Source of the DNA: an uncultured Lachnoclostridium sp. | GTDB lineage: Bacteria; Bacillota; Clostridia; Lachnospirales; Lachnospiraceae | Direction of reading: 5' to 3' | Assembly: GCA_944376715.1 (NCBI GenBank) | Contig: CALWDO010000025.1 | Span: 1-41,508 of the forward strand | Length of the DNA stretch: 41,508 bases | Shown: piece after piece, positions 1 through 8,189 of the stretch | How the letters are laid out: each line of letters opens with the position of its first letter | Position numbering within the stretch: position 1 is the stretch's first letter | The notes under the pieces: generated by a model | What the model was told of the DNA's origin: nothing | What the model saw: only the letters and a program-made list of their open reading frames with translations | Database searches by the model: none | Translations under genes and position numbers: made by a program

Positions 1-660
1 AACTCCATCGGATATCCTCATCTGAACGTAAAGATTGGCGCTACTCATGCGGGTATTTCCGTAGGTGAAGACGGCGCTACCCATCAGTGCAACGAAGACA
101 TTGCGCTTATGAGAGTGATCCCGGGCATGACGGTGATCTGTCCGGCAGACGATGTGGAAGCCAGAGCTGCAGTAAGAGCGGCTGTTGAATATGAAGGACC
201 GGTCTATCTGAGATTTGGCCGTCTGGCAGTGCCGGTATTTAATGACCCGGATACTTATAAATTTGAGATCGGCAAAGGCATCACCCTGAAAGAGGGTAAG
301 GATGTGACGATCATCGCTACCGGCCTGGAAGTATACGAGAGCCTGGAAGCCGCAAAGATGCTGGAGGCAGACGGTATCTCGGCAGAAGTGATCAATATCC
401 ATACCATTAAGCCTCTGGATGTGGAGCTGGTATGCGCTTCCGCAAAGAAGACCGGAAAAGTGGTTACGGTAGAAGAGCACTCCATCATCGGAGGACTGGG
501 AGGAGCTGTAGCGGAAGCCCTTTCCGAAAATCAGCCGACGAAGATGATGCGTATCGGTATCAACGACGTGTTTGGCGAGTCCGGCCCGGCGAAAGAACTG
601 ATCGTAAAATACGGACTGGATGCAAAGAGCATCTATGAAAAGATAAAAGCATGGATGTAA
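1..660 (+). CDS. Transketolase, C-terminal subunit (partial, 5' end outside window)
   Basis: The frame is open from base 1 to the TAA at 658-660. It begins inside a pyrimidine-binding domain: the stretch GEDGATHQ is the typical transketolase/DXS-like signature. It continues through the C-terminal transketolase domain (GLEVYESLEAAKMLEADGI, then the EEHSIIGGLGGAVAE segment). The protein would transfer two-carbon units between sugar phosphates in the non-oxidative pentose phosphate pathway. In many Firmicutes transketolase is split into an N-terminal (thiamine diphosphate) and a C-terminal polypeptide; whether this is the split form cannot be proven because the start lies outside. A terminator hairpin follows at 703-733, so this is the end of its operon. 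A 1-deoxyxylulose-5-phosphate synthase C-terminus is the main alternative, but the wording of the motifs fits transketolase better. Confidence 0.85.
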   Translation, partial: NSIGYPHLNVKIGATHAGISVGEDGATHQCNEDIALMRVIPGMTVICPADDVEARAAVRAAVEYEGPVYLRFGRLAVPVFNDPDTYKFEIGKGITLKEGKDVTIIATGLEVYESLEAAKMLEADGISAEVINIHTIKPLDVELVCASAKKTGKVVTVEEHSIIGGLGGAVAEALSENQPTKMMRIGINDVFGESGPAKELIVKYGLDAKSIYEKIKAWM

Positions 661-702
661 TGCAGATTCTATCCTGAATTGTATACAGATGTAAATTGGG
701 GT

Positions 703-733
703 GGGGCCGTTGGAAGACGGTCCTGCTTTTTTA
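703..733 (+). terminator. Rho-independent terminator after transketolase
   Basis: A stem GGGCCGT / ACGGTCC (one G-U pair) closes a short loop and is followed by a run of T at about 726-732. Confidence 0.75.
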
Positions 734-759
734 TAGATATTTGAATAGGAGTGAATGAT

Positions 760-1569
760 ATGCAGCCGGAGATGTTAATATTGCTGGGCACAGGCAATGC
801 TACAGTGACCAGGTGTTATAATACTTGTTTCGCGATTCAGACGGGAGAAGAATATTTTCTGGTAGATACCGGAGGCGGGAACGGGATTCTGACGCAGCTG
901 GAGAAGGCGGGGATTCCATTGGAATCTATTCATGAAATTTTTATAAGTCATGAGCATACAGATCATCTGCTGGGACTGGTGTGGCTGATCCGCATGATCG
1001 CTACCAAGATGAAAAAAGGGCAGTATGAAGGAGACCTGCAGATTTACTGCCATGAAGAACTGGAAAAGACGATCCGGACGATCGTGGAGCTGACGGTGCA
1101 GAAAAAATTCTGTAAGATGATCGGAGAGAGGATTTTCTTCCGTACCGTAAAAGATGGAGAGACGAAAAAAATCCTGGATTATGATGTGACATTTTTTGAT
1201 ATCCGTTCCACGAAAGCAAAACAGTTCGGATTCACTATGAAGCTTCAGAATGGAAAGAAATTCACATTTCTGGGAGATGAGCCTTATCAGGAGCATGAGG
1301 AAAAATATGCTGAGAATGCGGACTGGCTTCTCCATGAGGCGTTCTGCCTTTACCGTGACCGGGATCTGTACAGCCCCTATGAAAAACATCATGCGACGGT
1401 AAAAGAAGCGTGCGAACACGCAGAAGCGCTGGGCGCAAAAAATCTGATCCTGTACCATACGGAGGATAAGAATCTGGCAGAACGGAAGAAGTTGTATACA
1501 GAGGAAGGGAAGCAGTATTACCACGGAAATCTTCTGGTACCGGACGATCTGGAGAGGATACTTCTATAA
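760..1569 (+). CDS. Metallo-beta-lactamase-fold hydrolase, RNase Z-like
   Basis: The protein is about 269 residues. Its N-terminus LLGTGNATVTRCYNTCF and the metal motif SHEHTDH at residues 63-69 (HxHxDH) place it in the metallo-beta-lactamase superfamily, in the branch that resembles ribonuclease Z and phosphodiesterase-like hydrolases. Later metal ligands are visible as FLGDEP and the His of KHHAT near the C-terminus. The substrate is not deducible. I chose ATG 760 because AGGAG at 747-751 sits 8 bases before it; an upstream GTG at 751 overlaps that Shine-Dalgarno sequence and is unlikely to be used. It is a single-gene unit between two terminators, convergent with luxS. Confidence 0.8.
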   Translation: MQPEMLILLGTGNATVTRCYNTCFAIQTGEEYFLVDTGGGNGILTQLEKAGIPLESIHEIFISHEHTDHLLGLVWLIRMIATKMKKGQYEGDLQIYCHEELEKTIRTIVELTVQKKFCKMIGERIFFRTVKDGETKKILDYDVTFFDIRSTKAKQFGFTMKLQNGKKFTFLGDEPYQEHEEKYAENADWLLHEAFCLYRDRDLYSPYEKHHATVKEACEHAEALGAKNLILYHTEDKNLAERKKLYTEEGKQYYHGNLLVPDDLERILL

Positions 1570-1597
1570 AAGATTATTCTGCCGCGGCAGAAAGAAT

Positions 1598-1646
1598 AAA
1601 AAACCGGGGACATAGCTCTGAAAACCAGAGCTGTCCCCGATTTTTT
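1598..1646. terminator. Bidirectional terminator between the MBL hydrolase and luxS
   Basis: A long GC-rich stem (CGGGGACATAGCTCTG with CAGAGCTGTCCCCG, one bulge) has a T run on the plus side (1641-1646) and an A run on the other side (1598-1603) that reads as a T run on the minus strand. It can end both converging transcripts. Confidence 0.85.
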
Positions 1647-1699
1647 GCAGAACCTAAATCAATACGGCAATTCCTGCCACAAGTGTTCTGTGCCGTCAA

Positions 1700-2179
1700 C
1701 TACTGCGGGTATACCAGCCGTTCTTCCGTGATGTCATACAGCACTTCGTCCAGATATTTTCTCGCCAGCCATTTTGCCATGGGCAGGTTCATATCCAGAT
1801 AGTTGCCGCAGTCTCTGGGGCTGGCTCCGGGGATCTCGCCTTCGTAATCCCGGATAAATTCATACATTTCAATCATCAGGTTTACAATGTCCGAAGATTC
1901 ATAGTCTCCTGCCAGCAGCAGATAAAAACCGGTGCGGCAGCCCATAGGTCCAAAATAGATGATCTTGGAACCGAAGACCGGATGATTGCGCAGGAATGTG
2001 GCGCCCAGATGCTCGATGGCATGTACTTCCGCCGTGTTCATAACGGGCTCGTCGTTAGGGCTGGTCATGCGAAGGTCAAAGGTCGTGATGCATGAACCCT
2101 CCACCTGATCCTTGCGGGACACATAGACTCCCGGGATCAGACGGATATGGTCTATGGTAAAACTGGTGATTTTCTCCAT
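1700..2179 (-). CDS. luxS: S-ribosylhomocysteine lyase LuxS
   Basis: LuxS cleaves S-ribosylhomocysteine to homocysteine and DPD, the precursor of autoinducer-2, in the activated methyl cycle. The 159-residue length is normal for the family. The metal motif HxxEH is at residues 53-57 (HAIEH), the catalytic Cys is in GPMGCRTG (residue 81), and the third metal-binding Cys is in PRDCGNYL (residue 124). The ATG at 2177-2179 has a strong AGGAGG site upstream. The gene is monocistronic, with its own promoter interleaved with that of mgtE and a shared terminator downstream. No methyl-cycle partner gene is adjacent. Confidence 0.97.
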   Translation of the reverse strand: MEKITSFTIDHIRLIPGVYVSRKDQVEGSCITTFDLRMTSPNDEPVMNTAEVHAIEHLGATFLRNHPVFGSKIIYFGPMGCRTGFYLLLAGDYESSDIVNLMIEMYEFIRDYEGEIPGASPRDCGNYLDMNLPMAKWLARKYLDEVLYDITEERLVYPQ

Positions 2180-2218
2180 AAGTGTATGCCTCCTGTATAA
2201 AATTTTGTCATTGTTTTC

Positions 2219-2247
2219 ATGATAGCAAAGTTTGTTGACAAAGGCAA
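2219..2247 (-). promoter_or_regulatory. Probable sigma-A promoter of luxS
   Basis: On the minus strand TTGCCT (2242-2247) and TATCAT (2219-2224) are separated by 17 bases. It overlaps the divergent mgtE promoter. Confidence 0.55.
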
Positions 2248-2263
2248 GGAAGAAAGATAAAAT
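2235..2263 (+). promoter_or_regulatory. Sigma-A promoter of mgtE
   Basis: A perfect TTGACA (2235-2240) and TAAAAT (2258-2263) are separated by 17 bases. Transcription would start near 2270, which supports the downstream mgtE start at 2298. The leader is only about 30 bases, so there is no room for an M-box magnesium riboswitch. Confidence 0.8.
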
Positions 2264-2297
2264 GAAATTCGTACTATATGGGAGGAGGACACGGGAT

Positions 2298-3644
2298 ATG
2301 GAACAGTATGACGTATCCGAACTGCAGAAATATTTAGATGAGCACAGGTTCCGTGAACTCCGATCCAGGCTGATGGAGATGAATGAGGCAGATATTGCAG
2401 AGTTCCTGGAAGGGTTGGATCACAACCAGAAGGTTCTGATCTTCCGGATGCTTCCGAAAGAACTGGCGACAGATGTATTTGCCTTTCTGGAAGCGGACGA
2501 CCAGGAAGATATCATCAATGGCATCACGGATGCGGAGATCCAGAATATTATCGAGGATCTGTTCGTGGATGACGCGGTGGATATGCTGGAGGAGCTTCCC
2601 GCCACGGTGGTGAAAAGAGTCATGCGTATGGCGACGCCGGAGACGAGGACGCTGATTAACCAGTTTCTGCAATATCCGGAAAACAGCGCCGGAAGCATCA
2701 TGACTGCGGAATACATCGGCCTGAAAAAATATATGAATGTGGAACAGTCGTTTTCTTATATCCGCGCTCACGGAGTGGATAAGGAGACGATCTATACCTG
2801 CTTTGTCATGGACGGGGAACGCCATCTGGAAGGCGTCGTGACCATTAAGGATCTGTTGATGAATCCTTACGAGACAAAGATCCAGGACATCATGGATACC
2901 AATTTTATCAAGGCGGTGACTACGGATGACCAGGAAGAGGTCATGGATCTCTTCAATAAGTATGACCTGATCTGCCTTCCGGTAGTGGACCATGAGAACC
3001 GTCTGGTGGGTATTGTCACCGTAGATGACGTCGTGGACGTCATGGAAGAAGAGGCTACGGAAGACTTTGAAAAGATGGCGGCCATGCTTCCCAGTGATAA
3101 GCCGTATCTGAAGACCGGGATCTTTGAACTGGCAAAGAACCGCATCGTCTGGCTGACGGTGCTCATGGTCAGTTCTATGATCACGGGAGGGATTCTGACC
3201 TATTATGAGGAGGCATTTGCGGTACTTCCGCTTTTGGTGAGCTTTGTTCCCATGCTGACCGGTACCGGAGGAAATGCCGGCAGCCAGTCCAGTACCATGA
3301 TCATCCGCTGTATGGCTATCGGGGAAGTAGAACCGTCGGATATTCTTAAGGTGGTCTGGAAGGAAGTGAGAGTAGCTCTGGTGGTGGGATTCCTTCTGGC
3401 GGCGCTGAATTTTGTACGGCTCATGATCATGTATCCGGGACAGATTATGATCTGCCTGACCGTAGTGATCAGCCTTTATATCACAGTGATCATGGCTAAA
3501 AGCATCGGATGCACACTGCCCATTATCGCCAAGCTTCTGAAGCTGGATCCGGCGATCATGGCGGCGCCCCTGATCTCTACGATCGTGGATGCGTGCAGCC
3601 TGATCGTATACTTTAGAATCGCATGTAATTTATTAAACATATGA
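2298..3644 (+). CDS. mgtE: Magnesium transporter MgtE
   Basis: MgtE is a homodimeric Mg2+ channel of the cytoplasmic membrane gated by its own cytosolic Mg2+ sensor. The 448-residue protein shows the usual order: an acidic N-domain of helical repeats (EMNEADIAEFLEGL, residues 30-130), two CBS domains (about 130-260), a linker helix and about five membrane helices containing the conserved pore segment TGTGGNAGSQSST. ATG 2298 is chosen because GGAGGAGG lies about 9 bases upstream and the promoter at 2235-2263 leaves earlier in-frame ATGs at or upstream of the transcription start. trpS begins 50 bases after the stop with no clear promoter, so the two may be cotranscribed. Confidence 0.94.
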   Translation: MEQYDVSELQKYLDEHRFRELRSRLMEMNEADIAEFLEGLDHNQKVLIFRMLPKELATDVFAFLEADDQEDIINGITDAEIQNIIEDLFVDDAVDMLEELPATVVKRVMRMATPETRTLINQFLQYPENSAGSIMTAEYIGLKKYMNVEQSFSYIRAHGVDKETIYTCFVMDGERHLEGVVTIKDLLMNPYETKIQDIMDTNFIKAVTTDDQEEVMDLFNKYDLICLPVVDHENRLVGIVTVDDVVDVMEEEATEDFEKMAAMLPSDKPYLKTGIFELAKNRIVWLTVLMVSSMITGGILTYYEEAFAVLPLLVSFVPMLTGTGGNAGSQSSTMIIRCMAIGEVEPSDILKVVWKEVRVALVVGFLLAALNFVRLMIMYPGQIMICLTVVISLYITVIMAKSIGCTLPIIAKLLKLDPAIMAAPLISTIVDACSLIVYFRIACNLLNI

Positions 3645-3694
3645 TACCAGGGGCAAAAGGTTGTTTGCTCCAGCAACAATATTATAGGAGAGAA

Positions 3695-4705
3695 ATGAAA
3701 ATGATAAACGGAAAGAAAGTGCTGTTCAGCGGAATGCAGGCCACAGGCAACCTGACTCTTGGAAACTATCTGGGAGCCATGAAGAACTGGGTGACGCTGA
3801 GCGATGAATATGAGTGTTTTTACAGCGTAGTGGATATGCATTCCATTACGATACGCCAGGATCCGTCCACGCTGCGCCAGCGTGCCCGCAAACTGTTGAT
3901 GATCTATATCGCGGCAGGTCTGGATCCGGAGAAGAATTGTCTGTATTATCAGTCTCATGTGTCAGGCCATGCAGAATTGGCCTGGATTCTGAACTGTTTT
4001 ACTTATATGGGCGAACTGAACCGTATGACCCAGTTTAAAGATAAGGCGGCAAAACATGCCGATAATATCAATGCGGGGCTTTTCACATACCCGGTACTGA
4101 TGGCGGCGGATATTCTGCTTTATCAGGCGGATGTGGTTCCGGTAGGCGTAGACCAGATGCAGCATCTGGAATTGACCCGCGATATCGCGCAGCGTTTTAA
4201 CGGGATCTATGGAGATGTATTTACAATTCCCGAGGCATATGTGGGTAAAGTGGGCGCCAAGATCATGAGCCTGCAGGACCCGTCCAGAAAGATGTCCAAG
4301 TCGGATGAGAATCCTAATGCGTCCATCTATCTCATGGACGATCCGGACACGGTTATGCGCAAATGCAAGAGAGCGGTTACGGATTCGGAAGGGCAGATCC
4401 TCTATCGGGAGGAACAGCCGGGTATCCATAATCTGATCGATATCTACAGCGCCTGCACCGGGAAGACGCCGGAAGAGACAGTAAAAGAATTCGACAAAAA
4501 AGGGTACGGAGAGTTCAAGATGGCGGTCGGAGAAGCGGTGAACAGCGTGCTGAAGCCTCTTCAGGAGCATTACGCCCAGTTGGAGAAGGATAAGGCTTAT
4601 ATTGACCGCATTATCAAAGAAAACGCACAGAAAGCGGAATATGTGGCGACGAAAACCCTGCGAAAAGTACAGCATAAAGTGGGATTCCCGGACCGTATCC
4701 GCTAG
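3695..4705 (+). CDS. trpS: Tryptophanyl-tRNA synthetase
   Basis: This class I synthetase charges tRNA-Trp. The 336-residue protein has the family fold: FSGMQATGNLTLGNYLGA carries the HIGH-type element (GNYLGA), the substrate pocket segment is seen as VPVGVDQMQHLELTRDIA, and the KMSKS loop is RKMSKSDENP. The start is ATG 3695 or ATG 3701; AGGAG at 3686-3690 serves either (4 or 10 base gap), so the first two residues are uncertain. The leader between mgtE and trpS is too short to contain a T-box, although a tryptophan-type T-box occurs elsewhere in this window. It is followed 13 bases later by the pseudouridine synthase gene. Confidence 0.96.
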   Translation: MKMINGKKVLFSGMQATGNLTLGNYLGAMKNWVTLSDEYECFYSVVDMHSITIRQDPSTLRQRARKLLMIYIAAGLDPEKNCLYYQSHVSGHAELAWILNCFTYMGELNRMTQFKDKAAKHADNINAGLFTYPVLMAADILLYQADVVPVGVDQMQHLELTRDIAQRFNGIYGDVFTIPEAYVGKVGAKIMSLQDPSRKMSKSDENPNASIYLMDDPDTVMRKCKRAVTDSEGQILYREEQPGIHNLIDIYSACTGKTPEETVKEFDKKGYGEFKMAVGEAVNSVLKPLQEHYAQLEKDKAYIDRIIKENAQKAEYVATKTLRKVQHKVGFPDRIR

Positions 4706-4718
4706 AAGAGAGTACAGG

Positions 4719-5648
4719 ATGGAACCGTTCTGCAATGAGCGACATTTTTCATATGCAGCAGGGAGAGCCGAACAGGGGATGGCCGTAGGGCAATTTCTGA
4801 AAGAGAAGGGATATTCCCGCCATGCGCTGACTTTACTGAAACAGACAGAAGGCGGAATTCTCTGTAACGGAAGCGAGGTGTATCTTAACCAGCTCCTTCG
4901 GGAAGGGGATCGGGTGGATCTGTTCCTGAAGGAAGAAGTGCCGGAGGAGATAGAACCGGTAGAACTTCCATTCGGCATCGTTTATGAAGATGAAGATCTG
5001 TTGGTCGTGGATAAGCCGGCGGATATGCCGGTTCACCCTTCCATGAGAAATCATGACAATACTTTGGCCAATGCGGCGGCATGGTATGGAAGAGAAAAGG
5101 GCGACCGGTTCGTGTACCGGTGCGTGAACCGCCTTGACCGGGATACTACGGGGCTTTTAATCCTGGCAAAACACATACTGAGCGCATCAGGTTTATACAG
5201 GCAGATGAGGGAAAGAGAGATTCACCGGACATATCTGGCGATCGTAAAAGGATTGATCCGAAAAGCGGGGACCATAGACCTTCCTGTAGGAAGAAAAGAA
5301 GATTCTGCGATTGAACGGATGATAGATCCGGATCATGGGGAACGCGCGGTGACTCATTACCGCCCGATCTGCTATGGGAATGACTGGACGCTGATAGAAT
5401 GCAGACTGGAGACAGGACGGACACACCAGATCCGTGTGCATATGAGCAGCTTCGGGCATCCTCTCGTGGGAGATTTCTTATACGGAGACCGGGAAGAGCA
5501 GATGCCGCGGCAGGCGCTCCATTCCTGGAAGCTGTCATTTGTTCATCCTATTACGGGGGAGTTTCTGGAATTTGTCAGCCCCCTGCCTTCAGATATGCAA
5601 AAATATATGAAAGAGAGAGCGAAAAATGAAGTTTCAGATGATACATGA
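4719..5648 (+). CDS. RluA-family pseudouridine synthase
   Basis: The 309-residue enzyme isomerises uridines in ribosomal or transfer RNA. An S4-like RNA-binding segment (SRHALTLLKQ...GGILCNG...LREGDRVDL) is followed by the catalytic domain with the conserved NRLDRDTTGLLI motif that holds the catalytic Asp, and by ETGRTHQIRVHM and GHPLVGDFLYG, all hallmarks of the RluC/RluD branch. Which RNA position it modifies cannot be read from sequence. ATG 4719 is chosen because it follows the trpS stop closely; in-frame ATG codons upstream lie inside trpS. The Shine-Dalgarno site is weak (AGAAGAGAG). It overlaps the next gene by 23 bases. Confidence 0.9.
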   Translation: MEPFCNERHFSYAAGRAEQGMAVGQFLKEKGYSRHALTLLKQTEGGILCNGSEVYLNQLLREGDRVDLFLKEEVPEEIEPVELPFGIVYEDEDLLVVDKPADMPVHPSMRNHDNTLANAAAWYGREKGDRFVYRCVNRLDRDTTGLLILAKHILSASGLYRQMREREIHRTYLAIVKGLIRKAGTIDLPVGRKEDSAIERMIDPDHGERAVTHYRPICYGNDWTLIECRLETGRTHQIRVHMSSFGHPLVGDFLYGDREEQMPRQALHSWKLSFVHPITGEFLEFVSPLPSDMQKYMKERAKNEVSDDT

Positions 5649-5994
5649 AAACTATAATGTGGCGGACCTGGAAAGGTCGGAAGAATTTTACGGTAAAGCG
5701 CTCGGACTTAAAGAGGTGCGCCGGAAAGAGGCGGAGGACGGTTCTTTTATCATCGCTTATCTGAAAAATGAGGAAAGTGATTTCGAACTGGAACTGACCT
5801 GGCTCAGAGATATGGACCGCCCGTACAATCTGGGAGACTGTGAATTCCATCTGGCTTTTCGGACAGATGATTACGATGCGGCCCACAAGCTGCATAAAGA
5901 GATGGGATGTATATGTTTTGAAAATCCGTCCATGGGCATTTATTTTATCCAGGATCCGGACGGCTACTGGCTGGAGATCGTTCCTGCGAGATAG
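5626..5994 (+). CDS. Glyoxalase/VOC-fold protein, lactoylglutathione lyase-like
   Basis: The 122-residue protein matches the small vicinal-oxygen-chelate fold of glyoxalase I. It starts MIHENYNVADLERSEEFY with the first metal His near residue 7, an internal Glu in FELELTW, the second His in CEFHLAFR and the C-terminal Glu in GYWLEIVPAR, so the four metal ligands appear conserved. It may detoxify methylglyoxal or act on a different thiol adduct; substrate unknown. Its start lies inside the end of the pseudouridine synthase gene, which implies translational coupling. The stop abuts the convergent queH stop with no gap. Confidence 0.85.
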   Translation: MKFQMIHENYNVADLERSEEFYGKALGLKEVRRKEAEDGSFIIAYLKNEESDFELELTWLRDMDRPYNLGDCEFHLAFRTDDYDAAHKLHKEMGCICFENPSMGIYFIQDPDGYWLEIVPAR

Positions 5995-6627
5995 TCAAAG
6001 GGTTTCCGGATGACGCTCTTTCCAGGAATAGATACAACCGCAGTAATCCTGGCGGTACAGGCCATATTCTCTGGAAAGTTCCGTGGAGCGTTTGTAGCCG
6101 TTCCGCTTTTTGAAATCATTGGGAAGCCAGCGGACGCCGTAGGAAGCGGCCAACTCTTCCCCGATCTCGTTTAATTTCTCTGCGTTCTTGAGCGGACTGA
6201 TAGAGAGGGTTGTGGCAAAATAGTCATAACCCCTTTTTTTTGCTTCCCGGACCGCTTTTTCCAGACGGAGCCGGTAGCAGGCGAAGCACCGTTCGCCGCC
6301 TTCCGGCAGATGTTCCATGCCTCTTGCGCAGTCGTAAAACTCCTGCGGGATATAGTCGCCTTCCAGAAAAGAAATGGGATGTTCCGCAGGGAGTTCTTTT
6401 ATAAACCGCTTCTGTTCTTCCACGCGGGCGTGATATTCCGCGGCGGGATAAATATTAGGATTGTAATAGAAGACCGTGATGGAAAAATACCGGGACAGGT
6501 ATTCCAGCACGTAGCTGCTGCAGGGCGCGCAGCAGGAATGCAGAAACAGGGAAGGAACCTGTCCTTCTTCCAGACTTTCAATCTCACGGTCCAGTTCTTT
6601 TTGGTAATTTCTCTTGTTCATACACAT
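5995..6627 (-). CDS. queH: Epoxyqueuosine reductase QueH
   Basis: QueH carries out the last step of queuosine synthesis, reducing epoxyqueuosine in tRNA; it replaces QueG in many anaerobes. The 210-residue protein has the family cysteines: CCAPC at residues 32-36, C114 and C117 in ERCFACYRLRL, and the C-terminal DYCGC pair (196 and 198), which bind an Fe-S cluster and a second metal. The start codon ATG at 6625-6627 is chosen because AGGGA lies 7 bases upstream on the minus strand; a second ATG two codons later is an alternative. The gene is convergent with the glyoxalase-like gene, and no shared terminator is visible. Confidence 0.93.
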   Translation of the reverse strand: MCMNKRNYQKELDREIESLEEGQVPSLFLHSCCAPCSSYVLEYLSRYFSITVFYYNPNIYPAAEYHARVEEQKRFIKELPAEHPISFLEGDYIPQEFYDCARGMEHLPEGGERCFACYRLRLEKAVREAKKRGYDYFATTLSISPLKNAEKLNEIGEELAASYGVRWLPNDFKKRNGYKRSTELSREYGLYRQDYCGCIYSWKERHPETL

Positions 6628-6695
6628 CAGTATATCCCTGCCGGAGAAAATTGCAAGCATAAATGTGAAGAATTATGAAGAATGGAAAGGGGATA

Positions 6696-6724
6696 TTGCG
6701 GAGAGAAAACCGGACAGATATAAT
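6696..6724 (+). promoter_or_regulatory. Probable promoter of the MBOAT-SGNH operon
   Basis: TTGCGG (6696-6701) and a consensus TATAAT (6719-6724) are separated by 17 bases, 35 bases before the start codon chosen for the MBOAT gene. Confidence 0.65.
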
Positions 6725-6758
6725 AACTTTTGAAAACGAGCAAGAGAGGAAATCGTAT

Positions 6759-8171
6759 ATGGTTTTCAGCAGCATGGATTTTGTCTTTCATTTCCTCCCG
6801 GTATTCCTGGCGGTTTATTTTTTGACGCCGTTTCCCTGGAAGAACTGGATTTTATTTTTGGGAAGCCTGTGTTTTTATCTGTATGGGACGCAGGGACATC
6901 TTCTGTATATTGTTCTGCTCCTTTCGGCGGCGGCGGTCGCTTATCTTGCCGGCCGAAGTTTGGAAAAAAGCCGAAGCAGGCATGGGAAAAGATTATGTCT
7001 GCTGACCGGGCTGGGATACAGTCTGGGAATGCTTATAGTTTTTAAATATTCAGGTTTTATCGTAGAAAATGTAAATATGCTGTTGAATATGGCCGGTATG
7101 TCCGCGCAGCTTCCTTCTGTTGAACCCGCGCTCCCTTTAGGGATCAGCTTTTATACATTCCAGGTATGTTCGTATCTGATTGACGTGTACAGGGGGACGA
7201 TACAGGCGGAACGGTCATTGTTTCGCCTGATGGGTTATGTCTGTATGTTTCCGCAGCTTTTGTCCGGGCCGTTAATTCGTTATGGAAAACTGATGAGAGA
7301 ATGGAAAGACAGAGTACATTCCATGGACGGTTTGGAAGAAGGACTCCGGATCTTTACCGCGGGTCTGGGCATGAAGGTACTGATAGCCAATCAGGTGGGG
7401 AATCTGTGGCGTCAGACATGGACGATTGGTTTTGAGAGTATCTCCACGCCTATGGCGTGGCTGGGACTTCTGGCTTATACGCTCCAGATCTATTTTGATT
7501 TTTACGGTTATTCCCTGATGGCTTCCGGCCTGGGACGGGTCATGGGATTCCATTTTCCGGACAACTTCCGGCAGCCGTACTTATCCGTATCCATGACGGA
7601 ATTCTGGAGAAGATGGCATATGACGCTGGGAGCATGGTTTCGGGATTATGTATATATTCCGCTGGGCGGCAGCCGGACCGGAATGGGGAGGACGCTGCGC
7701 AATTTATTGGCTGTATGGCTTCTGACCGGACTCTGGCACGGAGCCAGCTGGAATTATATCCTGTGGGGAATTGTTCTTTTTCTGATTATCGCTGTAGAAA
7801 AGCTGGGATTTCTGCAATTTCTGGAGAGACACCGTATCTTCGGGCATCTGTATATGACGTTCTGGATTCCCATAAGCTGGCTGGTATTCGCAGTGGAAGA
7901 TCTTCCGATGGTGTGGATCTACCTGACGCGGCTGTTTCCGTTTCTGGGCGGCGCTTCCGCATCGGTGTTTTCCGGAGATTACCTTAAATATGGAAAGGCA
8001 TATGGGATTTCACTGGCCCTGGGACTTGCGTGTATTGGAGGGCTCCCGGAAAAACTCTGGAGCAAAAAGCATGGATTTTTGACTGCCGCGGTGCTGCTGG
8101 CCGTCTTCTGGTGCAGCATATACTGCATATGGAAAGGGATGGATGATCCTTTCTTATACTTCAGCTTTTAG
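6759..8171 (+). CDS. MBOAT family O-acyltransferase (AlgI/PatA/DltB-like)
   Basis: The protein is about 470 residues with roughly ten or more hydrophobic segments. It carries the family signature EFWRRWHMTLGAWFRDYVYIPLGGSR and the catalytic-His region LLTGLWHGASWNYILWG. Members move acyl groups across the membrane onto polysaccharides such as alginate or peptidoglycan, or onto teichoic acid. ATG 6759 has AGAGAGGA 8 bases upstream and lies downstream of the promoter at 6696-6724; earlier in-frame starts fall at or before the transcription start. The SGNH-hydrolase gene follows after 18 bases, the usual pairing in which the membrane protein delivers acyl groups and the SGNH partner transfers or removes them outside. 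The acceptor glycan is not known. Confidence 0.9.
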   Translation: MVFSSMDFVFHFLPVFLAVYFLTPFPWKNWILFLGSLCFYLYGTQGHLLYIVLLLSAAAVAYLAGRSLEKSRSRHGKRLCLLTGLGYSLGMLIVFKYSGFIVENVNMLLNMAGMSAQLPSVEPALPLGISFYTFQVCSYLIDVYRGTIQAERSLFRLMGYVCMFPQLLSGPLIRYGKLMREWKDRVHSMDGLEEGLRIFTAGLGMKVLIANQVGNLWRQTWTIGFESISTPMAWLGLLAYTLQIYFDFYGYSLMASGLGRVMGFHFPDNFRQPYLSVSMTEFWRRWHMTLGAWFRDYVYIPLGGSRTGMGRTLRNLLAVWLLTGLWHGASWNYILWGIVLFLIIAVEKLGFLQFLERHRIFGHLYMTFWIPISWLVFAVEDLPMVWIYLTRLFPFLGGASASVFSGDYLKYGKAYGISLALGLACIGGLPEKLWSKKHGFLTAAVLLAVFWCSIYCIWKGMDDPFLYFSF

Positions 8172-8189
8172 AAATACGAAAGGAAAAAA

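Noticed and set aside
2264-2297. M-box magnesium riboswitch before mgtE
   Set aside because: The promoter leaves a leader of only about 30 bases.
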